From Bdellovibrionales bacterium (GTDB lineage: Bacteria; Bdellovibrionota; Bdellovibrionia; Bdellovibrionales; UBA1609), in contig JADJVA010000020.1 of assembly GCA_016716765.1 (NCBI GenBank), forward strand, positions 496,001 to 560,000: a stretch of 64,000 nt of DNA, given 5' to 3'. A program made the translations under genes and the position numbers. The notes under the pieces were generated by a model. The model was given only the letters and a program-made list of their open reading frames with translations, had not been told where the DNA came from and searched no databases. Below are positions 25,132-34,459 of this stretch, piece after piece. Each line of letters starts with the position of its first letter. Position 1 is the stretch's first letter.

Positions 25132-27405
25132 ATGATTGATCCAAAACTTGAAAGAGCTCTCAACTATGCGGTTGAGTCGGCTCGCGATGGCTTGTATGAA
25201 TATGTGACATTAGAACATGTGTTGTTAGCTCTCATCGAAAAAGATGCGGACGCCATTGAGATTCTAGAAGCCTGTGGACTGAATCTAGTGGATCTCTCAA
25301 AAAACCTCAAATCCTTCATCATTAATCACTGTCCCAAATTGGAAAGTCCGCCTCATGCTAAAGAGGGAGAGTGGCGGCCTGAACTCACGATGGCCTTTCA
25401 TCGCCTCCTGCAGCGGGCCGCTATCCAGGTACAGTCCTCAGGAAAGCGCGTAGTGACCAGCGCCAATCTCTTGGTGTCTTTGTTTAATGAGAAAGAGAGC
25501 CATGCCCTCTATTATTTGCAGGAGGAAGGACTCACTCATTATTCTTTGGTCAATTACATTTCTCATGGCCGAACATCTCTGCCTCCACCATCCCAAGACA
25601 ACGATGACCAGAGAGCCATCGATGGCCTCCCTCCCTCTGAGGACAGCGGCCAAAAAAAATCCGCCCTCGAAGCCTTTTGCTCCAATCTCAATGAAAAGGC
25701 CAGAGCCGGAAAAACTGACCCACTCGTTGGACGTGAAGATGTCTTGGATCGGGTCATTCAGGTTCTTGCAAGAAGAACGAAGAACAATCCTCTGCTCATC
25801 GGAGAAGCTGGAGTTGGAAAGACCGCTATTGCTGATGGGCTCGCGCAAAGAATTGTTGAAAACAAGGTTCCCGATGTTCTAAGTGATTGCGTGATTTATT
25901 CCTTAGACTTGGGTTCACTTCTTGCTGGCACTAAATACCGGGGTGATTTTGAAGAGCGACTCAAGGCCGTTGTCGGCGAATTGAAAAAGCAAAATCATGC
26001 CATTTTGTTTATTGATGAAATTCATACAGTCATTGGGGCGGGAAGTACATCTGGCGGAACTATGGACGCCTCGAATTTGCTCAAACCAGCACTCACTGAT
26101 GGCAGTCTCGCCTGTATTGGATCAACAACGTACAAAGAGTATAAAAATCATTTTGAGAAGGACCGGGCGCTCGCGCGCCGTTTTCAAAAAATAGAGGTCA
26201 AGGAACCAACGATCGAAGAAGCGATTAAAATTCTAGAGGGTTTACAAAGTCACTACGAAAAGTACCACAATGTTAAATTTGCTAAGGGTGCCATTCGAGT
26301 GGCAGTTGAGTTGTCGGCAAAATATATCCAGGGACGCCACTTGCCTGATAAGGCAATTGATATCATTGACGAAGTTGGTGCCTCCGCTCGAATACGTGCC
26401 TTAAATAGCGAAACAAGAGTTATTCGGGCCGCTGACATTGAAAGGGTCGTGAGTGCCATGACCCAAATCCCAGTTGAATCCGTTTCTCAAAACGACAAAG
26501 AACTCTTGCGCAGTTTAAGACCAAAATTGGAGTCGCTTATTTTCGGGCAAGATAGTGCCATTAAAAAGCTGGTCCTGGCCGTCAAAGTTGCACGTACGGG
26601 CCTGAGCAGAGAAGACAAACCAATTGGTTGCTACCTGTTTGCAGGGCCAACGGGAGTTGGCAAGACTGAGGTCGCCAAACAGCTCGCCCAGCACCTGGGA
26701 GTCCCATTTCTTCGCTTTGATATGAGCGAATACATGGAAAAGCACACAGTATCAAGATTGGTTGGGGCTCCTCCCGGGTATGTCGGCTATGAAGAAGGTG
26801 GACTGCTCACGGATGCTATCACTAAAAACCCCTACTCAGTTCTTTTGATGGATGAAATTGAAAAGGCTCATCCCGATTTGATTAACATTCTTTTACAAGT
26901 CATGGACAACGGTAAACTCACGGATTCAAACGGTCGCGTGTCCGATTGTCGTCATGTGACCCTCATTATGACCACCAATGCTGGGGCCTTCGAGGCAAGC
27001 AAAGGAGGTTTGGGGATTAACCCAGATCAGGGGAGCGCCCGCTCCATAGAAGCGATCAAAAGGCTCTTTCGTCCTGAATTCCTCAATCGTCTCGATGCAA
27101 CAGTAGAATTTCGCAATCTTGATAAGCCAATCCTTCTCAAAGTTGTCCGGAAGTTTGTCAATGAACTCGCCGAGCAGCTCAAAAAAAGAAAAATCAAATT
27201 AGATGTTTCCGATTCCGCAATAGAGTGGCTATTTAATAAAGGCCATGATCCAGCATATGGAGCCCGACCCTTTGCTCGAATTGTTGATGAGCATCTGAAA
27301 CGCCCCCTCGTTGACGATATTCTGTTTGGTTCCCTCGAAAAGGGAGGCTCTGTTGTGGCGACCGAAGAAAAGGGTGAGCTCCACTTGGAAAAAAAGGGCC
27401 GTTGA
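25132..27405 (+). CDS. clpA: Clp protease ATPase subunit ClpA
   Basis: The 757-residue AAA+ unfoldase has the N-terminal Clp repeat domain (residues 1-145), then AAA module 1 with Walker A GEAGVGKTAIADG and Walker B ILFIDEIHTVIGAG. AAA module 2 has GPTGVGKTEVAKQ and LLMDEIEKAHPD, followed by the C-terminal D2-small domain. It feeds unfolded substrates to ClpP. clpS is directly upstream with its own ribosome site, so they form one operon. A repeat element starts 18 bases after the stop. Confidence 0.96.
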   Translation: MIDPKLERALNYAVESARDGLYEYVTLEHVLLALIEKDADAIEILEACGLNLVDLSKNLKSFIINHCPKLESPPHAKEGEWRPELTMAFHRLLQRAAIQVQSSGKRVVTSANLLVSLFNEKESHALYYLQEEGLTHYSLVNYISHGRTSLPPPSQDNDDQRAIDGLPPSEDSGQKKSALEAFCSNLNEKARAGKTDPLVGREDVLDRVIQVLARRTKNNPLLIGEAGVGKTAIADGLAQRIVENKVPDVLSDCVIYSLDLGSLLAGTKYRGDFEERLKAVVGELKKQNHAILFIDEIHTVIGAGSTSGGTMDASNLLKPALTDGSLACIGSTTYKEYKNHFEKDRALARRFQKIEVKEPTIEEAIKILEGLQSHYEKYHNVKFAKGAIRVAVELSAKYIQGRHLPDKAIDIIDEVGASARIRALNSETRVIRAADIERVVSAMTQIPVESVSQNDKELLRSLRPKLESLIFGQDSAIKKLVLAVKVARTGLSREDKPIGCYLFAGPTGVGKTEVAKQLAQHLGVPFLRFDMSEYMEKHTVSRLVGAPPGYVGYEEGGLLTDAITKNPYSVLLMDEIEKAHPDLINILLQVMDNGKLTDSNGRVSDCRHVTLIMTTNAGAFEASKGGLGINPDQGSARSIEAIKRLFRPEFLNRLDATVEFRNLDKPILLKVVRKFVNELAEQLKKRKIKLDVSDSAIEWLFNKGHDPAYGARPFARIVDEHLKRPLVDDILFGSLEKGGSVVATEEKGELHLEKKGR

Positions 27406-27422
27406 GGACTGAGAGATATGTG

Positions 27423-28066
27423 AACGGGCCCACTTGATTGTTGTTCCAAACTCCAAGGGCGCCTGGCTGAAGCAAATCTCAGGAGTCCAGGATCTTCAAA
27501 CATGCGTCCGGCAGCAGCGCTCACGTTGTGAGCACTGCACCAAGCCGAACTCGATCCTGAACCCCTGAGATTTACTTCAGCCAGCTCCCTGTGTCTCTTC
27601 TTGGACACAACCGAATCACCGAGAGCTTGCGGGCCACTACCAAGGATTCCAACTTCGGGTCGAACATGACATATAATCTTTAAGGCTTCTGGAGGTTTTC
27701 GTTGTACACTAGGTTTTGCGGATGTGGCGATTGATATTGACCTCCCCTTGGTCGGCATTCGATTCATGCAAAAATCAATAATCTGTCGTCCATGACAAAT
27801 GACAGTGGAAGCTTCGAGAAGAAGGATCTTGCTTTTAATGCAGCGGCTGGCCCGCAAGCCCTCGGTGATTCGGTTGTGTCCAAGAGACACAGGGAGCTGG
27901 CTGAAGTAAATCTCAGGGGTTCAGGATCGAGTTCGGCTTGGTGCAGTGCTCACAACGTGAGCGCTGCTGCCGGACGCATGTTTGAAGATCCTGGACTCCT
28001 GAGATTTGCTTCAGCCAGGCGCCCTTGGAGTTTGGAACAACAATCAAGAATCAAGTGTGGCCCGTT
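27423..28066. repeat. Palindromic repeat element, copy 1
   Basis: A 644-bp element with inverted arms of about 210 bp (27423 rightwards, 28066 leftwards), both starting AACGGGCC and sharing ACTTGATTGTTGTTCC and later the TTGGACACAACCGAATC string. Each arm contains its own hairpin: GGCTGAAGCAAATCTC... pairs with ...GAGATTTACTTCAGCC, enclosing a GCTCAC/GTGAGC inner hairpin. The middle (about 27640-27850) has no intact frame. The same element occurs at 58264-60184. It lies exactly between the convergent clpA and DUF3307 genes; its right end supplies part of the DUF3307 stop codon. Confidence 0.85.
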
Positions 28067-28488
28067 TAGCACGATCCGGATGTGACAATGACCCACACAA
28101 TAAACATGTGCGTAAGATGGTGAACCATTTGGTCGAACCCCAGACAGTTCCAAAAAGATGGCTTGTCTCGGTCATTAAAGCGCCCGAGGTAACGAGGTCC
28201 CGATTTAATGCGGTCCATGAAAAAGTGAACGACAAAATCGACTACACTCAGCCACCACAATCGAGGACAGAGATAAAACACCAAAGACGCTGTCAAAACT
28301 GCATGAACCGTGCAATGAACGGTCAAGGGTACGATAAACTCCCAACCGGCTCGAGTCTTTTTGAGCATGTATTCAACTTGCAAAGGAAAATCAGCCAAAA
28401 AATGTTTCAGCTGGAAAAATACCAGCAGGAGAAAGCTGAGTTCGAGTTGAGTCCATTTTCCCGAGTCCATTTTTGCCTCTATCGACAA
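28066..28488 (-). CDS. DUF3307-family membrane protein
   Basis: The 140-residue protein has hydrophobic segments (LELSFLLLVFFQLKHFLADF, VHAVLTASLVFYL, MFIVWVIVTSGSC) and the family pattern LADFPLQ with WEFIVPLTVHCTVHA, followed by HFFMDRIK. DUF3307 proteins are small polytopic inner-membrane proteins of unknown function. The C-terminus ends inside the palindromic element (stop at 28066-28068), so the last residues may have been altered by that insertion. Confidence 0.8.
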   Translation of the reverse strand: MSIEAKMDSGKWTQLELSFLLLVFFQLKHFLADFPLQVEYMLKKTRAGWEFIVPLTVHCTVHAVLTASLVFYLCPRLWWLSVVDFVVHFFMDRIKSGPRYLGRFNDRDKPSFWNCLGFDQMVHHLTHMFIVWVIVTSGSC

Positions 28489-28598
28489 TTACTCATCGGA
28501 AATCCTTATTTCCCGATTGAATAAAAGATCCCTTTAGGGACTGAAGGCCTGAAGCCGCGATTGACTTAGGTCCAGACTCAGGCCAGATTATATCCTTT

Positions 28599-29363
28599 AT
28601 GACCAATAACACCGTCCCCACTCCCACTTCCCCTAAAATAAACACCAAGGAGAATCCTCTCGTCGCTATTTTTTTGACGATTGCCCTCCCGGTTGCTGTG
28701 CTCAACCAACTGACCAAAAGGTTCGGCGAGAGCGGTCCCCTCGTTGCTTTGGTTTTGGCCTTGGCCTTCCCAATTGGGTACGCAATTTGGGACTATTTGA
28801 ATCGCCGCCACAAAAGCTGGATGGCTCTTCTGGGAGTAGTTAATCTCTTACTGACCGGAGGCCTCGCTCTGATAAAGCCCGAAGGAATCTGGTTTGCCGT
28901 AAAAGAGGCGGCGTTCCCTTTTGTGCTCGGGGTTGGAGTCCTATTTTCGGCCTTTACCGAAAAGCCTCTGATGAAAATAATGACTTATAATTTGCCTGTG
29001 CTTGATATCAAACTTATTGATGAGCGCCTTCGAGAGCTCGGAACAGAAAGCCACTTCATGGCACATCTGCGACGGTCGACTCAATATTTTGCTTTGTCTT
29101 TTTTTATCAGTAGTTTTTTAAATTTTATTCTGGCCTTTCGAATATTTGTCTCAATTGATCCAAAGCTATCGGATCTTGAACAAAGCACAATTCTCAATGA
29201 CCAAATAGCTCGGATGACCTGGATGGGCTTCGTCGTTATCGCTTTGCCTCTCATGGGTTTTTCAATGCTGGTCATGTGGCATTTGATACGAGGGATAAAG
29301 CGCCTTACAGGCCTGACTTTCACGCAAATTTTGCCGAACGAACAGCCACCGCCTCACCCTTAG
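28599..29363 (+). CDS. VC0807-like polytopic membrane protein
   Basis: The 254-residue protein has several hydrophobic helices (PLVALVLALAFPIGYAIW, MALLGVVNLLLTGGLALI, FALSFFISSFLNFILAF, MGFVVIALPLMGFSMLVMW). The FVLGVGVLFSAFTEKPLM segment resembles the VC0807 family of inner-membrane proteins. Function is unknown; a transport or cell-envelope role is possible. It is divergent from the DUF3307 gene and convergent with the small exported protein at 29380. Confidence 0.7.
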   Translation: MTNNTVPTPTSPKINTKENPLVAIFLTIALPVAVLNQLTKRFGESGPLVALVLALAFPIGYAIWDYLNRRHKSWMALLGVVNLLLTGGLALIKPEGIWFAVKEAAFPFVLGVGVLFSAFTEKPLMKIMTYNLPVLDIKLIDERLRELGTESHFMAHLRRSTQYFALSFFISSFLNFILAFRIFVSIDPKLSDLEQSTILNDQIARMTWMGFVVIALPLMGFSMLVMWHLIRGIKRLTGLTFTQILPNEQPPPHP

Positions 29364-29379
29364 ATTTCAAAAAAAATCT

Positions 29380-29856
29380 CTAACGCAAGTCCTCAATAGG
29401 ATCAGAAAGGCCTACGTCCTCATTTTCTGGAACAAGATTGGCAGATTCGCGAATTTTTTCCAAACTCCTACGCCTTCTCACATAGGCTTGGCGCGCGACA
29501 TCCTCCAGACGCTCTTTGTCCTTTTGCATCTTCAAATACTCGGGCTCAAAATCTTCCGGAGGAGACTTCTTTCCCTGGAGAATCTTATACTCGCGTCGAA
29601 ACTCTTCATATTTTCCATCTTCTACCAATCGTTTTTGACGATACTCATCTGCTGAATCAAGCAAATCACTCAACTGCCGCTTTCTGTTTTCACGATGGAT
29701 ATAAAAGTCCTTGAAACGCTCGTTGAGATCTCGTACCTTTACATCGAACTCAGCCTTGTCTAATTCAGGCCGATTGTTCTGAGCGATCGCTGGCAGAACA
29801 AAGTTTGAAACCAAAAGAAACAGAGTTGTTATTCCTGATACGATTGTTATTGTCAT
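29380..29856 (-). CDS. Exported coiled-coil protein, function unknown
   Basis: The 158-residue protein has a signal peptide (TLFLLVSNFVLPAIA then QNN). A highly charged helical body follows, with repeated E/K/R heptad-like patterns (residues 35-130), suggesting a periplasmic coiled coil. No family recognised. It is divergent from sohB across a short gap. Confidence 0.65.
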   Translation of the reverse strand: MTITIVSGITTLFLLVSNFVLPAIAQNNRPELDKAEFDVKVRDLNERFKDFYIHRENRKRQLSDLLDSADEYRQKRLVEDGKYEEFRREYKILQGKKSPPEDFEPEYLKMQKDKERLEDVARQAYVRRRRSLEKIRESANLVPENEDVGLSDPIEDLR

Positions 29857-29965
29857 ACCCCTGATTTTGCCCGAATGTACCCGAAAAGGAAAATTTTCAA
29901 GGGTTTCCTCTCGACCTAAATCGAGAGTGGACCTATGTTATCATTTTCAAAGAAAGCAGGAGTCC

Positions 29966-30988
29966 ATGGAGTACCTATTTGAAGTCGGCGTTTTCGCTGC
30001 AAAGATCGCTGTCATCGTCGCAGGCTTTCTCGTTGTCATTATTGGCATCGCCCTATTGGTTTCTCGAAAGCAACAAGAACAGAGGGAACATCTAGATATC
30101 TACAATTTGGGGGAGAAACTAACCGGTTACGCCAATCTTCTAAAGATGTCCATTTTTACTAAAAAGGAATGGAAGGAAGAACTCAAGCGACAAAAGGAGG
30201 ATTTAAAATCAAAGTCAAAAAATGAAAAGACCGAGAAAAAAGCTCGTGTTTTCGTACTCGAGTTTGACGGAGATATGAAAGCTGATCAAGTGGATCGGCT
30301 ACGCCAGGAAGTCTCTATTCTTATCTTGGCTATGAACCAAAATGACGAAGTCATTGTGAAGATTGAAAGCCCGGGGGGTATGGTTCACGGATACGGATTG
30401 GCTGCGGCACAGCTGATGAGATTCCGTCAGAAATCAATACCTTTGACTGTTTGTGTGGATAAAGTTGCTGCGAGCGGAGGCTACCTCATGGCTTGCACCG
30501 GAGATCGCATCCTGGCCGCCCCGTTTGCTATTGTCGGATCCATTGGCGTAGTGGCACAGGTGCCTAATTTTAATCGCTTTCTAAAAAAACACAATGTTGA
30601 CTACGAAGAAATCACTGCCGGAGAATACAAGCGCACGATCAGCATGTTAGGGGAAATAACCGACAAGGGTCGACGCAAATTCACAGAGCAGATCGAAGAC
30701 ACGCATCTTCTCTTCAAAGAATTCGTTCACAAATGTCGCCCCCAGCTCAATCTTGCAACTGTAGCAACCGGCGAGCACTGGTTTGGCGAAAGAGCGCTCA
30801 GCCTTGGTTTAATAGATGAAATCAAAACGAGCGACGAACTTGTAATGGAAAAAATGAAGGAAAAGGATATTTTTTATTTGGAAATGAAGGAGAAAAAAAC
30901 TCTTGGTGATAAGCTCTCCAAAGCTTTTGGGCAAACAGCCCGTCTGATTCGCGATCAACTCCTTAGGATTTTTAACTACAGTACCTGA
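29966..30988 (+). CDS. sohB: SohB/SppA-type signal peptide peptidase
   Basis: The start ATG 29966 is preceded by AGCAGGAG. The protein has an N-terminal membrane helix (VIVAGFLVVIIGIALLV) and a basic linker to residue 90. The S49 domain contains ESPGGMVHGYG, CVDKVAASGGYLMACTGDRI (nucleophile Ser in ASGG) and the catalytic Lys in AGEYKRTISM. SohB-like Ser-Lys proteases cut membrane-embedded signal peptides. An earlier in-frame start would add 33 residues and is unlikely. Confidence 0.92.
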   Translation: MEYLFEVGVFAAKIAVIVAGFLVVIIGIALLVSRKQQEQREHLDIYNLGEKLTGYANLLKMSIFTKKEWKEELKRQKEDLKSKSKNEKTEKKARVFVLEFDGDMKADQVDRLRQEVSILILAMNQNDEVIVKIESPGGMVHGYGLAAAQLMRFRQKSIPLTVCVDKVAASGGYLMACTGDRILAAPFAIVGSIGVVAQVPNFNRFLKKHNVDYEEITAGEYKRTISMLGEITDKGRRKFTEQIEDTHLLFKEFVHKCRPQLNLATVATGEHWFGERALSLGLIDEIKTSDELVMEKMKEKDIFYLEMKEKKTLGDKLSKAFGQTARLIRDQLLRIFNYST

Positions 30989-31019
30989 AAAAAGCAGTAG
31001 GTCAGATAGATTGGTCTTG

Positions 31020-33434
31020 TTATTTTTTGCCATCAGTCCCACTCTGATTTTTCTGACCTTGATCTCCCGTGACGTCCAACTTCTTGTTCGCCGTGTCTTC
31101 TGGAACAATTCTGCGAGCCGTCTCCATCACTTTTTTTCCGAGGGATTTAAATTTTTCTACGCCCTGCTCAGATATCTCTTTCACCAACAGCTCGCTGGAG
31201 CGTATGAATTCTACTGTATCCGGCTTCTTCAGCTCCGGACGACGCTCGCTCAACAATTGCAACATGGCTGCACTTGGCCGAACTTGAACATAATCCAAGG
31301 AGCCCGCAACCTCCCAGCGCATTTTCTTAATCTTCGGAAAATCGACGACAATATCTCCAGTCAATCTGCGAGAGTCATCCCATTTTCCGTTTGAAGAAAG
31401 CACAATCTTGCCAGGTGCACTGGCCCTAACCTTCTCCCAACTTCCGCTGTTCCGAGAAAGCTGCATTTTTCCGCTCACATCCGAGAGCCCAACGCCGTCA
31501 TCAAAGTTCAATTCATCCAGAAATAAAGGCCTAAAAGCCTGATAAAATCGTTCATCCGCTGGGAAACTGATTTTCTTTGCCCTGACCAGCGATGAAAATG
31601 AATTGTTAACAAAATCTGTTTTCATCTTTATGCCCTGAAGTCTCCAGCCACTACCTTTGATCTCAGCTATGCCTACATCACCTCTCCAAAATGATACATC
31701 CCCATTTTCAACACGAGCTTGACCAAAGGCCGATAGGCGGCTTATTTCACCACCCACCATTAAATTCTGAATCGATTTGTTGAATTCCAAACGATCAATG
31801 GCCATCTGAATTGCACCACTTCGAAAGTCACGATCCACATTAAATGTCAATTGCCCTTTGAAATCTCCACCCTCCAATTGCATGTCAAAAAGGTTTCCCG
31901 ATATCCTCTCCTTTTTTAGAATCAGCTCCCCCTTTAAACTCTTGACAGGCTGCTTGCCCCGCACACCTCGATTTGAAAAGGACAGTTCAAGATCTCGGAT
32001 CTCGCCAGAAAATTTCACCTCCTGAGAAGACTCGTAAATCAATTGACCGTCGAGAAGCCCAAAACGACTGAAAATCCCGCTGGGCCCAGTTCTTTGAAGA
32101 GCCTCAAGGGTTTTTTGAAGGTCAAGATCCTTCAGGTCTATCCGAAGTGGATCAAACATCGGAGTTCTCCAAGGGTACCAGGATCCCTCCAAAATATTGA
32201 CAGAACCCATATCTCCTCTCATGAAGCAGGATTCTAATCGCAAAGGCTTGGTTTCTAAATCGAGAATTTCTCCTGAATAGGCCAAATGACAATTCAACCA
32301 TAGGTACTTTGGCTGAATATCTTCACTGATGAAGCGACGATCCTTGAAAAAATTTAAAACAGGATTCAAAGGAATCTGCTTTTGATCAAGAGAGATCTGA
32401 GTCGTCAAAGAAAGCCAATCAACTTCAGCATTCCAGCGTAGGAGTCCCTCTTTATAGTTCCCCGAAATCTCAACCTGACTCAGGTCAGGGGCTAAAAAAA
32501 TATGAAATGCCAGGGGCCGAGTTACAGGCCCTGCAGCATTACTGCTGACGGTTCCTGCATCAATGACGATTCCTCCCGATGCCTGTAAACCTTGGCGCTT
32601 ACCCAGGTTCTTCCACGCAAAATGCGCGTTCTGAACAATCACCGTCCACTCACTACCTCTGCCATCAATAAACTCCAATCGCGGGACTGAAATAGAATCA
32701 AGAACGGATACAACTTGTTCTTCCCACTTCTGCAAACCCTGAGCGTATTTTTGAGCGACAACTTTGATAGAAACTGGATCCAAAGGGAAGTTCTTTGAAG
32801 ATGAATCTACAAGTGAAAAAAACGACTTTTTCTTCGCCAGCTCTCCAACTGAAGACACCATCCTATCTCCAGGTTCGCTACCTTTCTCGGCTACTTGCCC
32901 TATTTCGCCCATTTGGTCTGCTTGGTTATTGCTCTGACTGCTTCTCTTGCCAGCCCCTTGGTCAAGAATATTTTGAGAGTCGAGTGGATCATATTCTTTT
33001 TGCGAGAAACAATTCCCTGGCAAATATTTAAGCTGGCTGTTTCCGAAATTCAGACTGGAAAAGTGCACTTTCTTGCTGATCAGAGCAGCGGGAGACAAAG
33101 GGATTCGAACATATTCAGATCTGAACTCTGACAAAGACTGACAGGCATCAGAGCTTTGTACTGAGACTTCATCAATAACAAGGCCTAACCAGGGCAACCA
33201 AGACCGTGAAAATTCGATCCGCGCCTTAGAAAACTCAATTCGAACAGGCAAGTCAGCACTATCCAGGGACTCTTCAATCCAATAGCGGATTTGCGCCGGA
33301 CTCAATATTGTCTTCAGCAAAAATGCCACAACAAAAGCAAATGTTAAACCAACTGAGAAGAGAAGCCAACCACTACGAAATCCCACCAAGGGGAACTGCG
33401 ACCCGCTATCTGAGCGAGAAAGGTGTCTTGCCAA
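31020..33434 (-). CDS. AsmA-like envelope protein
   Basis: The 804-residue protein has one N-terminal membrane helix (GWLLFSVGLTFAFVVAFLL) and a large periplasmic beta-rich body. Elements such as VRIEFSKARIEFSRSWLPWLGL and FDPLRIDLKDLDLQKTLEAL match AsmA/TamB-type repeating beta strands. Such proteins are implicated in lipid transport and outer-membrane assembly. No partner genes are adjacent. greA lies upstream on the same strand with a 67-bp gap. Confidence 0.78.
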   Translation of the reverse strand: MARHLSRSDSGSQFPLVGFRSGWLLFSVGLTFAFVVAFLLKTILSPAQIRYWIEESLDSADLPVRIEFSKARIEFSRSWLPWLGLVIDEVSVQSSDACQSLSEFRSEYVRIPLSPAALISKKVHFSSLNFGNSQLKYLPGNCFSQKEYDPLDSQNILDQGAGKRSSQSNNQADQMGEIGQVAEKGSEPGDRMVSSVGELAKKKSFFSLVDSSSKNFPLDPVSIKVVAQKYAQGLQKWEEQVVSVLDSISVPRLEFIDGRGSEWTVIVQNAHFAWKNLGKRQGLQASGGIVIDAGTVSSNAAGPVTRPLAFHIFLAPDLSQVEISGNYKEGLLRWNAEVDWLSLTTQISLDQKQIPLNPVLNFFKDRRFISEDIQPKYLWLNCHLAYSGEILDLETKPLRLESCFMRGDMGSVNILEGSWYPWRTPMFDPLRIDLKDLDLQKTLEALQRTGPSGIFSRFGLLDGQLIYESSQEVKFSGEIRDLELSFSNRGVRGKQPVKSLKGELILKKERISGNLFDMQLEGGDFKGQLTFNVDRDFRSGAIQMAIDRLEFNKSIQNLMVGGEISRLSAFGQARVENGDVSFWRGDVGIAEIKGSGWRLQGIKMKTDFVNNSFSSLVRAKKISFPADERFYQAFRPLFLDELNFDDGVGLSDVSGKMQLSRNSGSWEKVRASAPGKIVLSSNGKWDDSRRLTGDIVVDFPKIKKMRWEVAGSLDYVQVRPSAAMLQLLSERRPELKKPDTVEFIRSSELLVKEISEQGVEKFKSLGKKVMETARRIVPEDTANKKLDVTGDQGQKNQSGTDGKK

Positions 33435-33501
33435 ATTTCACGCTCCAAGACTGAAAGGCTGATAAATGCACTGCCACATTTTCCAGAAAGCTGGGGATAA
33501 A

Positions 33502-33981
33502 TCAAATATACCTGAAGTTGACCACTTCATACTCACGTTCCCCTTTTGGGCTCTTGAGTTCAATTAAGTCACCTGTTCGCTTCCCAATCATTGATCGCGA
33601 AAGCGGAGAAAATACGGAAATTTTACCTGCCTTTACGTCAGCCTCATCTTCACCGACAATTTGGTAGGTAACCTCTTCCTCAGATTCAAGGTCACGAAGC
33701 ACAACAGTCGTCCCAAAGACAATGCGATCAGCTTTTATGGATGTTGGTTCAACCACTTCTGCCGCCACCAGCTTTCCTTGAATTTCCGAAATTCGTGCCT
33801 CAATAAAGGCCTGGCGCTCCTTGGCCGCGTCATAATCCGCATTTTCGCTCAAATCACCATTTCCACGAGCCTCTTCTATTGCCCGAATAACACTGGGTCT
33901 CTCGACCTGAAGAAGACGTTTAAGTTCCGTTTCAAGTTTATTCTTACCCGCAAAGGTCATGGGCTGTTTATCAGTCGCCAT
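33502..33981 (-). CDS. greA: Transcription elongation factor GreA
   Basis: From ATG 33981 (GGGAGTGG upstream) the 159-residue protein has the long coiled coil with ERPSVIRAIEEARGNGDLSENADYDAAK. The acidic D and E tip residues insert into the RNA polymerase channel and stimulate cleavage of backtracked RNA. The C-terminal globular domain includes VFGTTVVLRD, ISVFSPLSRSMIGK and GD. An upstream in-frame start would add 20 unsupported residues. Confidence 0.96.
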   Translation of the reverse strand: MATDKQPMTFAGKNKLETELKRLLQVERPSVIRAIEEARGNGDLSENADYDAAKERQAFIEARISEIQGKLVAAEVVEPTSIKADRIVFGTTVVLRDLESEEEVTYQIVGEDEADVKAGKISVFSPLSRSMIGKRTGDLIELKSPKGEREYEVVNFRYI

Positions 33982-34197
33982 TTCCACTCCCGTCAAAAGG
34001 TGATCCAAAAGGGGGCCATTATATTTAATTCTGCGGGGCAAACAATAGCAAAAGAGAAGAAAATCTTAAGGGAATGTAAATAGTTTAGATATCCTAAGGA
34101 TTATGAGAGATCCCCTCAATCTAAATTCGTGAGGATTCATTCTCAAAGGCCTTTTAGAACACTTGAGAGGGAATTTTTGAAATTTTTTACCATACTC

Positions 34198-34372
34198 TCA
34201 TTGGATGGCGGAAATTTGCTGCGACAGGACTTTGATCAGGTTTATGACACTTCCGATCAATAAAACAAAATAAATAAATAGGATCACTGCAACGGTTTCT
34301 AACTGGCCAGAGGGCGGGCCTTTTCATAGACTGAGCATTCGGAGCGAAAAACTCTTTAGTCACATCGATCAT
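34198..34372 (-). pseudogene. Possible small membrane protein, frameshifted
   Basis: From ATG 34372 the frame reads MIDVTKEFFAPNAQSMKRP. An adjacent frame continues GQLETVAVILFIYFVLLIGS and VINLIKVLSQQISAIQ to a stop at 34198. Removing one C from the CCC run near 34317 fuses them into a protein of about 57 residues with one transmembrane segment. The hydrophobic pattern is convincing but there is no recognised family, so this is a low-confidence call. Confidence 0.35.
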
Positions 34373-34459
34373 AACTCCGAAGAGAATGAAGAAAATGGGT
34401 ATCAGAGGGAGGCCTATATCTTAACCCCACGTCTAAATAATTTAAATGTCGATAGTCTG

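Noticed and set aside
27027..27890. Long minus-strand open frame across the clpA 3' end and the repeat
   Set aside because: It is antisense to conserved clpA and runs into the repeat arms; no domain and no ribosome site.
27792..28085. Plus-strand open frame inside palindromic element 1, with a similar one in copy 2
   Set aside because: The coding-like similarity between copies is explained by their shared repeat DNA; the frames differ in length and have no family match.
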